A DNA stretch of 64,000 bases from Flavobacterium faecale (GTDB lineage Bacteria > Bacteroidota > Bacteroidia > Flavobacteriales > Flavobacteriaceae), in the NCBI RefSeq assembly GCF_003076455.1, contig NZ_CP020918.1:62001-126000 (forward strand). The letters run 5' to 3'. Within the stretch, counting starts at the first letter, position 1, and every line of letters begins with the position of its first letter. The notes under the pieces are model-generated. The model made no database searches. It saw nothing but the letters and a program-made list of their open reading frames with translations, and was not told where the DNA came from. The position numbers were made by a program, and so were the translations under genes. Positions 41,495 to 50,452 of this stretch are shown here, piece after piece.

Positions 41495-42037
41495 ATGAAA
41501 ACTCTTAAATTACTCCCGCTATTTTTGATTCTGATTTTGAGTTCGTGCGCAAACATACGTGTAAACGCCGATTATGACTCCAGAGTAGACTTTACAAAAT
41601 ACAAAACCTATGCCTTCCATAAAAATGGAGTCGATAAAGTACAGGTTTCTGAACTGGATAAAAAACGTATCCTTAGAGCCATTGACGATGCAATGACAAA
41701 AAAAGGATATACAAAAAGCGAAAATCCAGACATGTTGGTTAATATTTTGACCAAAGAGAGAGAACGCTTGAATGTAAACCAATTTAATATGGGATTTGGT
41801 TACGGTTGGGGTTGGGGATGGAACCCTTATTTCATGGGTGGAGGAAATTCATTCGTAAATTCATGTACAGAAGGTACCTTATATATTGACTTAATCGATG
41901 CTGAGAAAAAAGAATTAATTTGGGAAGGTGAAGGAATTGGCTCTTTGACCGAAAACAGATCAAAAAAAGAGCAACAAATCAATGAATTTGTGGCGAAAAT
42001 TATTGCTCAATTTCCTCCTATTATCGAGAAAAAATAG
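41495..42037 (+). CDS. DUF4136 lipoprotein
   Basis: A 180-aa lipoprotein (ILSSC). The start NADYDSRVDFTKYKTYAFHK is the hallmark of DUF4136, followed by ILRAIDDAMTKKGYTKSENPDMLVNILT, an aromatic Gly-rich loop (MGFGYGWGWGWNPYFMGGG) and TLYIDLIDAEKKELIWEGEG. Members lie in the outer membrane or periplasm and have no assigned function. Single gene with the ilvA leader downstream. Confidence 0.88.
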   Translation: MKTLKLLPLFLILILSSCANIRVNADYDSRVDFTKYKTYAFHKNGVDKVQVSELDKKRILRAIDDAMTKKGYTKSENPDMLVNILTKERERLNVNQFNMGFGYGWGWGWNPYFMGGGNSFVNSCTEGTLYIDLIDAEKKELIWEGEGIGSLTENRSKKEQQINEFVAKIIAQFPPIIEKK

Positions 42038-42091
42038 CCATACATTAGTCTAATTGCTACTATAATGTTTATTTTTGCATCTTAGATTAAC

Positions 42092-42169
42092 ATGATGATA
42101 TCAATAACTACTACAACTTGCATTGTAAACGTAAGATTGTTTTGCAATATTGTTTGTAAGCATTACTGA
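42092..42169 (+). CDS. ilvA leader peptide (attenuator)
   Basis: A 25-codon ORF beginning MMISITTTTCIV and continuing NVRLFCNIVCKHY. Nine of its first 14 codons are Ile, Thr or Val, with four consecutive Thr codons. It is followed 14 nt after its TGA by a terminator stem (42184-42204) and 59 nt after by the ilvA ATG. This is the classical layout of an amino-acid attenuator. The codon mix (Ile, Thr, Val) fits ilvA control by Ile and Thr charging. The start ATG lies soon after a TATTTTTG box at 42070-42077. Confidence 0.7.
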   Translation: MMISITTTTCIVNVRLFCNIVCKHY

Positions 42170-42211
42170 GACAACCTATAGTTAACCTCTCGTTTTGAGA
42201 GGTTTTTTTTT
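42167..42211 (+). terminator. Attenuator terminator before ilvA, with alternative antiterminator
   Basis: AACCTCTC (42184-42191), loop GTTTT, GAGAGGTT (42197-42204), then T-run. A competing pair exists: GAGA (42168-42171) with TCTC (42188-42191), helped by AAC/GTT, which would take the left arm of the terminator. A ribosome ending at the leader TGA would cover the GAGA and so favour termination. Confidence 0.65.
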
Positions 42212-42228
42212 ATTCAAAATCGAATACA

Positions 42229-43473
42229 ATGAATTTGTACAACGAAATACAAGCCGCTCAACTGCAATTAAAGAATGTTGTACCTAGTACGCCACTCCAA
42301 CAAAACCTCAACCTATCAGATGAATTTGATGCGAAGATTTTACTCAAACGGGAGGATTTACAAATTGTACGCTCGTACAAAATAAGAGGTGCGTACAATA
42401 AAATAAGCAGTTTGACCCCGGCTGAAAAGTCGCAGGCGATTGTATGTGCGAGCGCGGGTAATCATGCTCAAGGTGTAGCGTATTCCTGCCACCTATTGCA
42501 AATAATGGGTACTATCTACATGCCAAGCACAACGCCAAAGCAAAAAATTAAACAAGTGCAATTATTCGGGAAATCGTTTGTCGAAATTGTATTGATTGGT
42601 GATACGTTTGATGATGCCTTTGCTGCAGCAATGGAAGACGCCACCAAAAACAATAAAATATTCATTCACCCTTTTGACGATACAAAAGTGATCGCGGGGC
42701 AAGGAACCGTGGGTCTCGAGATTCTAGATGTTTTTAAAGACCCTATCGACTTTTTGTTCGTTCCCATTGGCGGTGGAGGATTGGCTGCAGGGGTTTCGAC
42801 TGTTTTTAAGCAACTAAGCCCGAGCACCCAAATTATAGGCGTTGAGCCTCTTGGTGCGCCTGCCATGAAAAACTCTATTGCATTAGGTAAAAATACAGTC
42901 TTGCAAACTATTGACAAATTTGTTGATGGTGCAGCGGTGAAACAAGTGGGACAGCAAACATTTGAGATTTGTAAAGAAAACCTAACCGACATTATACTTG
43001 TTCCTGAAGGCAAGGTTTGCACTACTATTTTGAGATTGTACAACGAAGAAGCCATGGTTGTAGAACCTGCTGGCGCTTTGACTATCGCCGCTTTGGAATT
43101 TTATAAAGAAAAAATCAAAGGCAAAACTGTGGTTTGTGTGGTAAGCGGAAGTAATAATGACATTGAACGTACGGCCGAAATCAAAGAGCGCTCCCTACTC
43201 TACCAAGGATTAATGCATTACTTTTTGATTCAGTTTCCACAACGCCCTGGTGCACTGAAAGAGTTTGTGAATGACATTTTAGGCCCAAATGATGATATCA
43301 CTTATTTTCAATACAATAAAAAGACCAATCGCGAAGTAGGGTCGGTAGTGGTTGGATTGGAATTAAAAAATAGAGACGATATTGAATCTGTCAAAGCAAA
43401 TATGTCCTCCAAAGGTTTTGAATACAAATACCTGAATGAGTTACCTGAATTGTTCACGCAGTTGATTGGGTAA
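42229..43473 (+). CDS. ilvA: Threonine ammonia-lyase IlvA
   Basis: IlvA (414 aa) deaminates threonine to 2-oxobutanoate, the committed step of isoleucine synthesis. The PLP lysine is K51 in VRSYKIRGAYNK; SAGNHAQGVAYS and PIGGGGLAAGVS are the phosphate-binding motifs. About 85 C-terminal residues (YFLIQFPQRPGALKEFVNDIL onward) form one ACT-like regulatory domain, the short biosynthetic form. No other ilv gene is adjacent, so this ilvA is separate from an ilvDBHC operon. It is controlled by the attenuator upstream. Confidence 0.96.
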   Translation: MNLYNEIQAAQLQLKNVVPSTPLQQNLNLSDEFDAKILLKREDLQIVRSYKIRGAYNKISSLTPAEKSQAIVCASAGNHAQGVAYSCHLLQIMGTIYMPSTTPKQKIKQVQLFGKSFVEIVLIGDTFDDAFAAAMEDATKNNKIFIHPFDDTKVIAGQGTVGLEILDVFKDPIDFLFVPIGGGGLAAGVSTVFKQLSPSTQIIGVEPLGAPAMKNSIALGKNTVLQTIDKFVDGAAVKQVGQQTFEICKENLTDIILVPEGKVCTTILRLYNEEAMVVEPAGALTIAALEFYKEKIKGKTVVCVVSGSNNDIERTAEIKERSLLYQGLMHYFLIQFPQRPGALKEFVNDILGPNDDITYFQYNKKTNREVGSVVVGLELKNRDDIESVKANMSSKGFEYKYLNELPELFTQLIG

Positions 43474-43521
43474 TTTTAAAAACTAAAATTGACATAATAA
43501 AAAAACTTATTAAAAATAATA

Positions 43522-43923
43522 ATGAATCATTTAACAGATATAAAAACACTAGACGATATAAAACTATTGGTCAATACTTTTTACGCCAAAGTGCAAAAAG
43601 ACGAATTGATTGGACCAATCTTTAATGATAAAATAAGAGATCGCTGGCCCGAACATTTAGAAAAAATGTATGGTTTTTGGCAGACTATTTTACTCGAAGT
43701 ACACTCCTACTCTGGGAGTCCGTTTCCACCTCACAAACATTTGCCTGTCGAAAAAGAACATTTTAATGAATGGATGGCAATTTTCACCGAAACAGTTGAT
43801 ACACTTTTTCAAGGCCCTATTGCCGATGAAGCTAAATTTCGAGCAAAGAATATGGCGGACATGTTTCACTACAAAATCAATTATTTTAGAGAAGCAGCAC
43901 AAAACAACAATCTTAAAAAATAA
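43522..43923 (+). CDS. Group III truncated haemoglobin
   Basis: A 133-aa 2/2 globin. It begins LLVNTFYAKVQKDELIGPIF, then HLEKMYGFWQTILL, PPHKHLPVEKEHFNEWMAIF (with the proximal His in EKEHF) and ADEAKFRAKNMADMF. The length and the PxxxHLP loop are those of TrHb3. Members probably handle oxygen or nitric oxide; the exact role is unknown. 48 bp downstream of ilvA and 10 bp upstream of the esterase gene. Confidence 0.9.
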   Translation: MNHLTDIKTLDDIKLLVNTFYAKVQKDELIGPIFNDKIRDRWPEHLEKMYGFWQTILLEVHSYSGSPFPPHKHLPVEKEHFNEWMAIFTETVDTLFQGPIADEAKFRAKNMADMFHYKINYFREAAQNNNLKK

Positions 43924-43933
43924 ATAATAACTC

Positions 43934-45064
43934 ATGCGCAAATTATTTTTTCTGTCACTATTGCCTTTCAGTTTTATTGCTTGTACTAGCGTTAAAAATG
44001 TAAATACGGCTACCACTACCCCAACTTTGAAATACATTAATTCAATCGAAATTCCGTTTAACACAGAATTTAAAAATACAGTTGTTGGTGGCTTGTCGAG
44101 CATTGATTATGATGCTACAAAAGATCAATATTATTTTGTTTGTGATGACAGATCAACCTACAACGATGCTCGTTTTTACACGGCTTCGATTTCGATGCCA
44201 TCAAACCAGATTGAAGGAATCACCTTTAAAGATGTCGTTACTTTAAAAAACGAAAAAGGAGAAAGTTATGGCAATTGGGAAAAGGTGCCAAACAGTTCAA
44301 TTGACCCCGAAGAGTTGCGTTATAACCCAAAAACAAAAACGGTAGTTTGGAGTAGCGAAGGTGCTCGCGTAGTTGCAAAAGATTTCTCTGTGATTCAAGA
44401 TCCAGCGATTCAAAATGCAAACTTGGATGGTTCCTACCTTTCTAGTTATAATTTACCTAGCAATTTGGAGATGCAAAAAATCGAAAAAGGACCTCGAAGC
44501 AATGGTGTTTTGGAAGGAATCACATTCGATAAAAATTATAGTACCCTCTACGCAAACGTTGAAGAACCCTTGTATGAGGATGGCAACAAGGCCACTACAA
44601 CAGCCGGTGGTTTGATTAGAATATATCAATTTGATGTGAAATCAAAAAAGAATACGGCTCAATATGGCTACCTACTCGACCCTATCGAACATGAACCAAA
44701 CCCGAAAAATAGTTTTGCTGTAAATGGCGTTTCATCTATTCAATATTATAGAAAAAACCAACTTTTGGTTGTAGAACGCTCTTATTCTGTAGGTAGACAA
44801 GCCTGTACTATAAAGGTTTATTTGTGTGACTTGACAAAAGCTACCAATGTTACGGGAGAAACTAGTTTGAAAAACGAAAAAATTAAACTGGCAACAAAAA
44901 AGTTAGTTTTGAATATGGACGATTTAGGGATTTTTACAGATAATATCGAAGGAGTCACTTTTGGTCCTAAGTTGGCAAACGGCAAACAATCACTACTTTT
45001 TGTATCAGACAACAATTTCTCTGATCAGCAAAAATCACAACTCTTATTATTTGAAATCGAGTAA
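43934..45064 (+). CDS. Esterase-like phytase-family lipoprotein
   Basis: A 376-aa lipoprotein (SFIAC). GLSSIDYDATKDQYYFVCDDRS, SIDPEELRYNPKTKTVVWSSEG, GVLEGITFDKNYSTLYANVEE and NIEGVTFGPKLANGKQSLLFVSDNNF are the repeated beta-propeller signatures of the 'esterase-like activity of phytase' family. It is exported and probably sits on the outer membrane; the substrate is unknown. Its transcript ends at the terminator at 45086-45119. Confidence 0.88.
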   Translation: MRKLFFLSLLPFSFIACTSVKNVNTATTTPTLKYINSIEIPFNTEFKNTVVGGLSSIDYDATKDQYYFVCDDRSTYNDARFYTASISMPSNQIEGITFKDVVTLKNEKGESYGNWEKVPNSSIDPEELRYNPKTKTVVWSSEGARVVAKDFSVIQDPAIQNANLDGSYLSSYNLPSNLEMQKIEKGPRSNGVLEGITFDKNYSTLYANVEEPLYEDGNKATTTAGGLIRIYQFDVKSKKNTAQYGYLLDPIEHEPNPKNSFAVNGVSSIQYYRKNQLLVVERSYSVGRQACTIKVYLCDLTKATNVTGETSLKNEKIKLATKKLVLNMDDLGIFTDNIEGVTFGPKLANGKQSLLFVSDNNFSDQQKSQLLLFEIE

Positions 45065-45085
45065 TTTTTGACTTTCAAATAAAAT

Positions 45086-45119
45086 AAAAAAGCTGCAATC
45101 TATACAAGTTGCAGCTTTT
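45086..45119. terminator. Bidirectional terminator
   Basis: AAAAAGCTGCAA (45087-45098) and TTGCAGCTTTT (45109-45119) with a 10-nt loop, between convergent genes. Confidence 0.85.
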
Positions 45120-45143
45120 GTATTTTACATACAACCTGAAAAA

Positions 45144-45800
45144 CTATCCTTTTATTTTTAGACCCAAATCGGTTTCCTTATCCATTTCTTCACCGTTGTA
45201 TTGTAATTTCCACCCCATAGTCTTAGTTACAATTAGCAACTTAGACAATTCAGATATTAAGCGATTTTTAGCGTTCTTCTTCAACGGAGAATTGGCTATT
45301 TTTTTGGCAATGTTTACTTTGGCTATTTTGGCTATTTTATTATAATCCTCTCCTGTAAATTCGTTCATTCTGCTGGACTCGGTGTCATAATATTTCAGGT
45401 CGGTACTGATTTTGATTTCTTCTTTGGGAATACTTATAATATTAACCACTTTGTTAATCGAATCAATATCATATTTCACCAAGCTCAAATCAAAACCGAC
45501 TGTAACATCTGCATTGACAATTACTAAGGCTTTTTTTTCGAAAGCAATTAAATTCCCTAGATATTTCTTGTTGTCTTTGTACGTCAAAACCTCAGCAAAA
45601 TGACCTTCGGTAACCACTAGCTTACCAACATTTTTGATTTGTTGTTCAATTAAAGCAGTATCATATTCTACTGTAGACGTTTCGTCTTTTTTGGTAAAGT
45701 ATTTATACCCAAAAAACAGTACTAAAGCAATAAGCGCAAGTATAAACCATTTTCTTATTTCTGTAAAGACAGATGTTTTTGTTTTTTCTGTAGGTCCCAT
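45144..45800 (-). CDS. DUF4230 membrane protein
   Basis: A 218-aa protein with one N-terminal membrane helix (FILALIALVLFFGYKYF) and an extracytoplasmic part with KLVVTEGHFAEVLTYKDN, VNADVTVGFDLSLVKYDIDS, YDTESSRMNEFTGEDYNKIAK and KNAKNRLISELSKLL. This is the DUF4230 pattern; no biochemical role is known. Its ATG overlaps the stop of the GSCFA gene by one base (45800). Confidence 0.85.
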   Translation of the reverse strand: MGPTEKTKTSVFTEIRKWFILALIALVLFFGYKYFTKKDETSTVEYDTALIEQQIKNVGKLVVTEGHFAEVLTYKDNKKYLGNLIAFEKKALVIVNADVTVGFDLSLVKYDIDSINKVVNIISIPKEEIKISTDLKYYDTESSRMNEFTGEDYNKIAKIAKVNIAKKIANSPLKKNAKNRLISELSKLLIVTKTMGWKLQYNGEEMDKETDLGLKIKG

Positions 45801-46747
45801 TAAAATTGTATTTGAGGATATTTTGAGGCTAAATTATCGATTTTATCTTGTAATTTTATCTTAAACTTTTGGTGACTTTCAGATTCTTGATTAAACGGTT
45901 TGTGTTTCAGACTTTTCTGAATGGCATCAACGGTCTCCATCACAGGATATACTGACTCCGAAATGGTGATTTGTTGAAAACGTTGCCAAATAAAATCGAT
46001 TGCCAAATCGCTCGGATGAAGCATATCATTAGCATAAAAACGATAATCGCGCAACTCGTCCATCATGATTTCAAAGGACGGAAAATAACTGCACATAGCA
46101 TCATTTTTTATAACCTCATGGATAGCACTTATTAAGTGAGCTTTACTTAACGTATTCTCTACATAACCGTCCTTGATGTGGCGCACTGGCGAAACCGTAA
46201 ACGTAATTTTGATTTGCGGGTTGATCGATTGCACCAAACAAACAGTAGTATCAATCGCATTTTGAATGGTTTTTATCGAAAGTATTTCTTTCGAAAACTC
46301 CTTTTGAGGTACTTTATGACAATTGGCAACGGTTTGATCAGTTTCGAGAAAACGATATACCCATGAAGTTCCGTAGGTTATTTGAAAATGAGTGGCTTCC
46401 CTTAGTTCGAGATGCATCTTTTCGACCAAATGATTAAGTTCTATCAAAAAAGCTTCTTTATTTGGGTTCGAAAGTTCGGAATGGACTTCAAAACAATGCC
46501 ATAAATCATTATAAAAAAACAAATCACTTTCGAAAAAAAATCTTCTACCTACTGCCCTTTCGATCAAAATCGAAATTGAAACGGGATTGAAAATAATGCC
46601 GAACGGGTTACATCCGTTTTGAAATTTGAAATAGTCTAATTTCTCTGCCATGTTTACAGCAAAACAGGAGCCTATCGAAACTATCTTTGAAGTATAATCA
46701 ATTGGGATATTACTTTTTTTTATCGGAATTTGAAGTCGGAAATCCAT
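45800..46747 (-). CDS. GSCFA domain protein
   Basis: A 315-aa cytoplasmic protein named for its motif: SIGSCFAVNMAEKL near residue 30, followed by GCNPFGIIFNPVSI, an HCFEVHSE region, GTSWVYRF, VSPVRHIKDG and NDMLHPSDLAIDFIWQRF. The Gly-Ser of GSC and the later H-x-x-D (HPSD) recall SGNH hydrolases (GSCFA as block I, HPSD as block V); enzymatic activity is likely but unproven. It leads a two-gene operon with DUF4230, with TATTTTTG at 46772-46765 as a -7 box. Confidence 0.88.
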   Translation of the reverse strand: MDFRLQIPIKKSNIPIDYTSKIVSIGSCFAVNMAEKLDYFKFQNGCNPFGIIFNPVSISILIERAVGRRFFFESDLFFYNDLWHCFEVHSELSNPNKEAFLIELNHLVEKMHLELREATHFQITYGTSWVYRFLETDQTVANCHKVPQKEFSKEILSIKTIQNAIDTTVCLVQSINPQIKITFTVSPVRHIKDGYVENTLSKAHLISAIHEVIKNDAMCSYFPSFEIMMDELRDYRFYANDMLHPSDLAIDFIWQRFQQITISESVYPVMETVDAIQKSLKHKPFNQESESHQKFKIKLQDKIDNLASKYPQIQF

Positions 46748-46833
46748 TCTATCTTTTTTTGTTACAAAAATACATCTTAAACTTTTGCTACATCATAGTA
46801 TTTTTCTAAATAATATTATTGGTCAATCGAACA

Positions 46834-46870
46834 ATCTTCATTTAATCTTCATTTATGCAGCATACTTTTG
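46834..46870 (+). promoter_or_regulatory. CTTCAT direct-repeat operator and promoter, site A
   Basis: A perfect tandem 11-mer ATCTTCATTTA (46834-46844 and 46845-46855), 10 nt after the second CTTCAT the -7 box TACTTTTG (46863-46870). The repeat takes the place of the -33 element, as for a class II activator. Same geometry at 50369, 50723 and 52445. Confidence 0.8.
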
Positions 46871-46911
46871 ACATGTTAAAATAAATAACAACACTCTTAA
46901 TATTCAAAATT

Positions 46912-47568
46912 ATGAAAACTAAAATCACTCTAGTAGCATCAATGTTAATCATTGGAACTTTTGCTCAAGCACAAATAGCAGAAATTAAAGTTGCTCAAAA
47001 TGGCATTACACAATTGAACAAACAAGAAAAAGAATTACAATTACAAAAAAGTTGCGCTAGTAATGACATTGCACTTTTAACAGATCAAGAAAAAAAGATT
47101 AAAGTTGAAAAACTGAATTTGAAAAACGAAATACGTTATTTGAAAACTATAGAAGTAAATCCCGACACAAAACTACAGTTTAAGGAAGATTTTAAATCGG
47201 TATCAAATGCAGATTGGTCAGCAGATACTTATTATACCTGTGCCAAATTCAACCAAAATGGTCAAACTTTAACGGCTTACTATGACAACGATTCCAAATT
47301 GATAGGTACCACAACTGCAAAAAAATTATCTGATCTACCACTGGCTACACAAAACAGTATCACTAACAAATACAGTGATTATAAAATAAAATCAGTTCTC
47401 TATTTTAATGATAATGCTGCAAGCGACTCAGACCTATTTATGCTTGACAAACAATTCAATGATACCGACTGCTTTTTTGTTATTCTTACCAATGCAAAAC
47501 AAAAAATAACACTTCAATTAAATGATGCTGGACAAATCATGAACGAAAAATCAACTCAAGATTTGTAG
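46912..47568 (+). CDS. Exported PepSY-like protein with N-terminal coiled coil
   Basis: A 218-aa periplasmic or secreted protein. The signal is MKTKITLVASMLIIGTFAQAQ; then a coiled-coil (about 25-75; Lys/Glu/Leu-rich NKQEKELQLQKS and TDQEKKIKVEKLNLKNEIRYL) and a beta-rich domain (DFKSVSNADWSADTYYTCAKFNQNGQTLTAYYDND) that has the x-W-x-x-x-x-Y-x-(A/V)-x-F-x-x-(D/N)-G pattern of PepSY-like proteins. It is the first gene under a CTTCAT operator and is followed by a second PepSY-like gene 35 bp on. Function unknown; perhaps the periplasmic input of the nearby kinase. Confidence 0.7.
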   Translation: MKTKITLVASMLIIGTFAQAQIAEIKVAQNGITQLNKQEKELQLQKSCASNDIALLTDQEKKIKVEKLNLKNEIRYLKTIEVNPDTKLQFKEDFKSVSNADWSADTYYTCAKFNQNGQTLTAYYDNDSKLIGTTTAKKLSDLPLATQNSITNKYSDYKIKSVLYFNDNAASDSDLFMLDKQFNDTDCFFVILTNAKQKITLQLNDAGQIMNEKSTQDL

Positions 47569-47603
47569 GATAATTAAAAACTCAATTCTAAAAGCTCTAC
47601 CTC

Positions 47604-48068
47604 ATGAAAAATCTAACACTACTTTTTACTTTATTGACCATTAATTTGGTAATAGGTCAGGTTCAAAAGCAGCATGTGGTAGAAGTACCTATTGAGGTAT
47701 CAAATGCTTTTGAACAAGCATACCCTCATAAAAATGTAGTTTGGAGTTCTGACTTTGAAGGACATAACAACCAACAACTAACTTATATTGCAAAATTTAA
47801 AGTCGAAAACCGTGAAGTAGCAGTACATTATGACCAAGCAGGTCATTTTGAATTAATTGAAGAAGCACTTTCCTTAAGTGGTTTAAAAGCGGCCATCACA
47901 AAATATATTGCTAAAAATTATGGGACCTTTAAAAGTACTGAAGCGGTAAAAATAATCGACAGTCAAAATAAGACTACCTATGAAGTTGGAATAACAGACA
48001 ACACCTATTTCTTTGATTTACAATTTGACGATACAGGTTATTTTTTGCAATTGATTGACAAAAACTAA
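47604..48068 (+). CDS. PepSY-like domain protein
   Basis: A 154-aa exported protein (MKNLTLLFTLLTINLVIGQ). Two PepSY-like repeats are visible: VSNAFEQAYPHKNVVWSSDFEGHNNQ with YIAKFKVENREVAVHYDQAGHF, and AAITKYIAKNYGTFKSTEAVKI with YEVGITDNTYFFDLQFDDTGYF. This matches the 'PepSY-like / beta-lactamase inhibitor-like' family often found beside two-component systems in Bacteroidota. Co-transcribed with the upstream gene and just before the response-regulator gene. Confidence 0.82.
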   Translation: MKNLTLLFTLLTINLVIGQVQKQHVVEVPIEVSNAFEQAYPHKNVVWSSDFEGHNNQQLTYIAKFKVENREVAVHYDQAGHFELIEEALSLSGLKAAITKYIAKNYGTFKSTEAVKIIDSQNKTTYEVGITDNTYFFDLQFDDTGYFLQLIDKN

Positions 48069-48289
48069 AGATTGTTTACTACAAAGGTAGTTTCCATTTT
48101 GTTTTTGTTTTGCAGTTAAAACAACAAACAGTAAGGACTAGCTAAAAATAAAAGTACAATATGATTACCTTACAAGATTCGAATTTAGAAATAAAATAAT
48201 AAATGAAACGTTCTAGATTAAATTATAAATTTGTCTGATAGAGCTTCTTAATCTGATCTTTTCGAAGACTTGAAAAAAATTATAAAACC

Positions 48290-48964
48290 ATGAATATCCT
48301 TTTAGTAGAAGACACTCGAGAATTAGCCGTAGAAATCAATGAATATTTAACCCAAAATGGCTATTTGTGTAAAGCGGTGTCTACCTGCAAGGATGCTATT
48401 GAAGAGTCAGCCGTAAATGATTATGATGCTATACTTCTTGACTTGGGGCTTCCGGATGGTAGCGGCTTTGACGTACTTACTTCCATTCGAAAAGCAAAAT
48501 TAAAAATGGCAGTCATAGTTATCACTGCCCGTGGTGAACTAGATGACAAAATAAAAGGTTTGGATCTTGGTGCTGATGACTACCTTACAAAACCTTTTGC
48601 TTTGGCAGAACTAGGTGCTCGCCTATACGCAGTGATCCGACGCATGCACGGTTTTGTAGCCAATGAACTAGAGATACACGGTTTTAAAATTCAGTTACAA
48701 GATTACAAAGTAAATTATAATGATAATCAAATAGCCTTGACAAAAAAAGAATTTGATATTTTTCAGTACCTTTCACTTAATAAAAATAGAGTGGTAACTC
48801 GTATGCAATTGACAGAACATGTTTGGGGAGATATATTGGAAATAAATTCAGATTCCAACTTTATTGATGTTCATGTTCGAAATTTACGCAAAAAACTAGA
48901 TAAGCATGCTGATTTAAAATGGTTTGAAACCGTAAGAAATGTAGGATATCGAATTAATGTTTAA
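48290..48964 (+). CDS. OmpR/PmrA-type response regulator
   Basis: A 224-aa response regulator. Receiver domain 1-115: phosphorylated Asp D51 (LLLDLGLPDGSGF), acidic pocket VED near residue 8, Thr in VITARGEL, Lys K101 (YLTKPFALAELGARL). DNA-binding winged helix about 130-222: ALTKKEFDIFQYLSLNKNRVV ... IDVHVRNLRKKLDK ... VRNVGYRI. The DLGLPDG and GLDLGADDYLTKPFAL segments are close to PmrA/QseB, whose targets are tandem hexamers spaced by 5 nt, exactly the form of the CTTCAT sites nearby. A TAAATTTG box is at 48226-48233. The kinase gene is 50 bp downstream. Confidence 0.95.
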   Translation: MNILLVEDTRELAVEINEYLTQNGYLCKAVSTCKDAIEESAVNDYDAILLDLGLPDGSGFDVLTSIRKAKLKMAVIVITARGELDDKIKGLDLGADDYLTKPFALAELGARLYAVIRRMHGFVANELEIHGFKIQLQDYKVNYNDNQIALTKKEFDIFQYLSLNKNRVVTRMQLTEHVWGDILEINSDSNFIDVHVRNLRKKLDKHADLKWFETVRNVGYRINV

Positions 48965-49014
48965 TCTTTTTTAGATATAAAAAGCTAAAAAAAGTCCCGA
49001 TAATAAAATTAGAT

Positions 49015-50346
49015 ATGAAATTAAAAAACAAAATCGCATTAGGTAGTATGTTTCTCCGACTGTTGTTTTTGTTAGTTTTCTGGTTTACTATTCCTGCTAT
49101 CGTCAAACATGTAATTTACAAGAATATCGAGAAGACCAGTCTTGAAAAACGTGATTTGTTCAAAAAAGACATTAACAGTAAAAATGTTGACAACATAGAC
49201 ATCCAAGATTTCATAGAACGAAAGGATTCTGATGAAATATTCGCCAATTTCACTACACTGCACAGCGAGTTTCTACAATTTTATCAATCAAAATCCACTA
49301 CTTCAACTCCAGACAATTTTGTAGATGAAGATCGTATTCTAGACCACAAAACTTTTACTTTCAGGGTACTATACCACGATTTCACTTATAATAAAGCACA
49401 TTACATACTTGAAATAGGTAAAAACATTGAAGAAATAGATGAGCTCATCACTAGCTTGCACTATTTCTTATTATTATTTATGGTAGTCACGCTAGTTTTG
49501 AATCATTTTGCTCAAACTATTTTTGTAAATTATCTTTTAAAACCTTTTCAAAAATTAATAGATACAAAAATCAGTAAAGAAAACCAACCTGAAACCTTTG
49601 ACTTTACAACCACAAATTCAAGCACCACCGATTTTATTGCACTAGACGAAGGACTAAACAGTATGATGCATCGGATTCAAGGTCAATTTAAAAATGAGAA
49701 ACAATTTATTGCCAATGTTTCACACGAACTACTAACCCCTATTTCTATCCTTAAAAATAGATTTGAAAATTTACTCAACAACCCATCATTAAATGATGAA
49801 GCCATGGACAAAGTGGCTCTTTCTTTAAAAAATTTAAACAACTTAAAAAGAATTATCAACAACTTACTACTGCTTTCACGTATTGAAAATAATCAATATT
49901 CTACTTTTGAAAGGCTACAACTCAAATCACAGATTGCCGATATCACCACGGACTTAGAGGATCAAATTGAAATAAAACAAATCACCATTATCAATAATTT
50001 GACACATGATTATCAATTTAAAGGCAATAAAGCCTTGATCCATATTCTCTTTTACAACATTATTATTAATGCTTTGAAATTCACTACTCCCCAAGACATT
50101 ATTCGGTTGTACGACAATATGAATGATGGTATCTATTCCATTTCAATTCAAGACTCTGGTATCGGAATGACTACCGAACAAACAAAAAATATTTTTGATC
50201 GTTTCATCAAGATCAATATCGATCAAGAAGGTCAAGGACTTGGTTTGGCAATTGCAGCCAGTATCGCAAATTTACACAACATCGAAATCCAGGTCCAATC
50301 TATACTTCATGAAGGCAGCACTTTTACTTTTCTTTTTCGAAAATAA
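49015..50346 (+). CDS. Sensor histidine kinase
   Basis: A 443-aa inner-membrane kinase. TM1 about 10-35, a 110-residue periplasmic part, TM2 about 150-172. The H-box is FIANVSHELLTPISILKNR with H237 (Leu stands where Arg or Lys usually follows HEL). The catalytic domain has the N-box HILFYNIIINALKFT, G1 QDSGIGMT, F-box IFDRF and G2 GQGLGLAIAASIA. It partners the response regulator directly upstream. The periplasmic domain has no recognised fold and could bind the exported PepSY-like proteins. Confidence 0.93.
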   Translation: MKLKNKIALGSMFLRLLFLLVFWFTIPAIVKHVIYKNIEKTSLEKRDLFKKDINSKNVDNIDIQDFIERKDSDEIFANFTTLHSEFLQFYQSKSTTSTPDNFVDEDRILDHKTFTFRVLYHDFTYNKAHYILEIGKNIEEIDELITSLHYFLLLFMVVTLVLNHFAQTIFVNYLLKPFQKLIDTKISKENQPETFDFTTTNSSTTDFIALDEGLNSMMHRIQGQFKNEKQFIANVSHELLTPISILKNRFENLLNNPSLNDEAMDKVALSLKNLNNLKRIINNLLLLSRIENNQYSTFERLQLKSQIADITTDLEDQIEIKQITIINNLTHDYQFKGNKALIHILFYNIIINALKFTTPQDIIRLYDNMNDGIYSISIQDSGIGMTTEQTKNIFDRFIKINIDQEGQGLGLAIAASIANLHNIEIQVQSILHEGSTFTFLFRK

Positions 50347-50367
50347 AAAAATCAATTCGGATACATA

Positions 50368-50403
50368 ACTTCATTTTGTCTTCATCTTCCCTATATATCT
50401 TTG
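50368..50403 (+). promoter_or_regulatory. CTTCAT direct-repeat operator and promoter, site B
   Basis: CTTCAT at 50369-50374 and 50380-50385 (N5 between), 10 nt, TATCTTTG at 50396-50403. It precedes the 61-aa Lys-rich gene. Confidence 0.8.
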
Positions 50404-50452
50404 AAATATCAAAATAACAAACTGTTATTTATTAATTCAAAATGTAATAATC

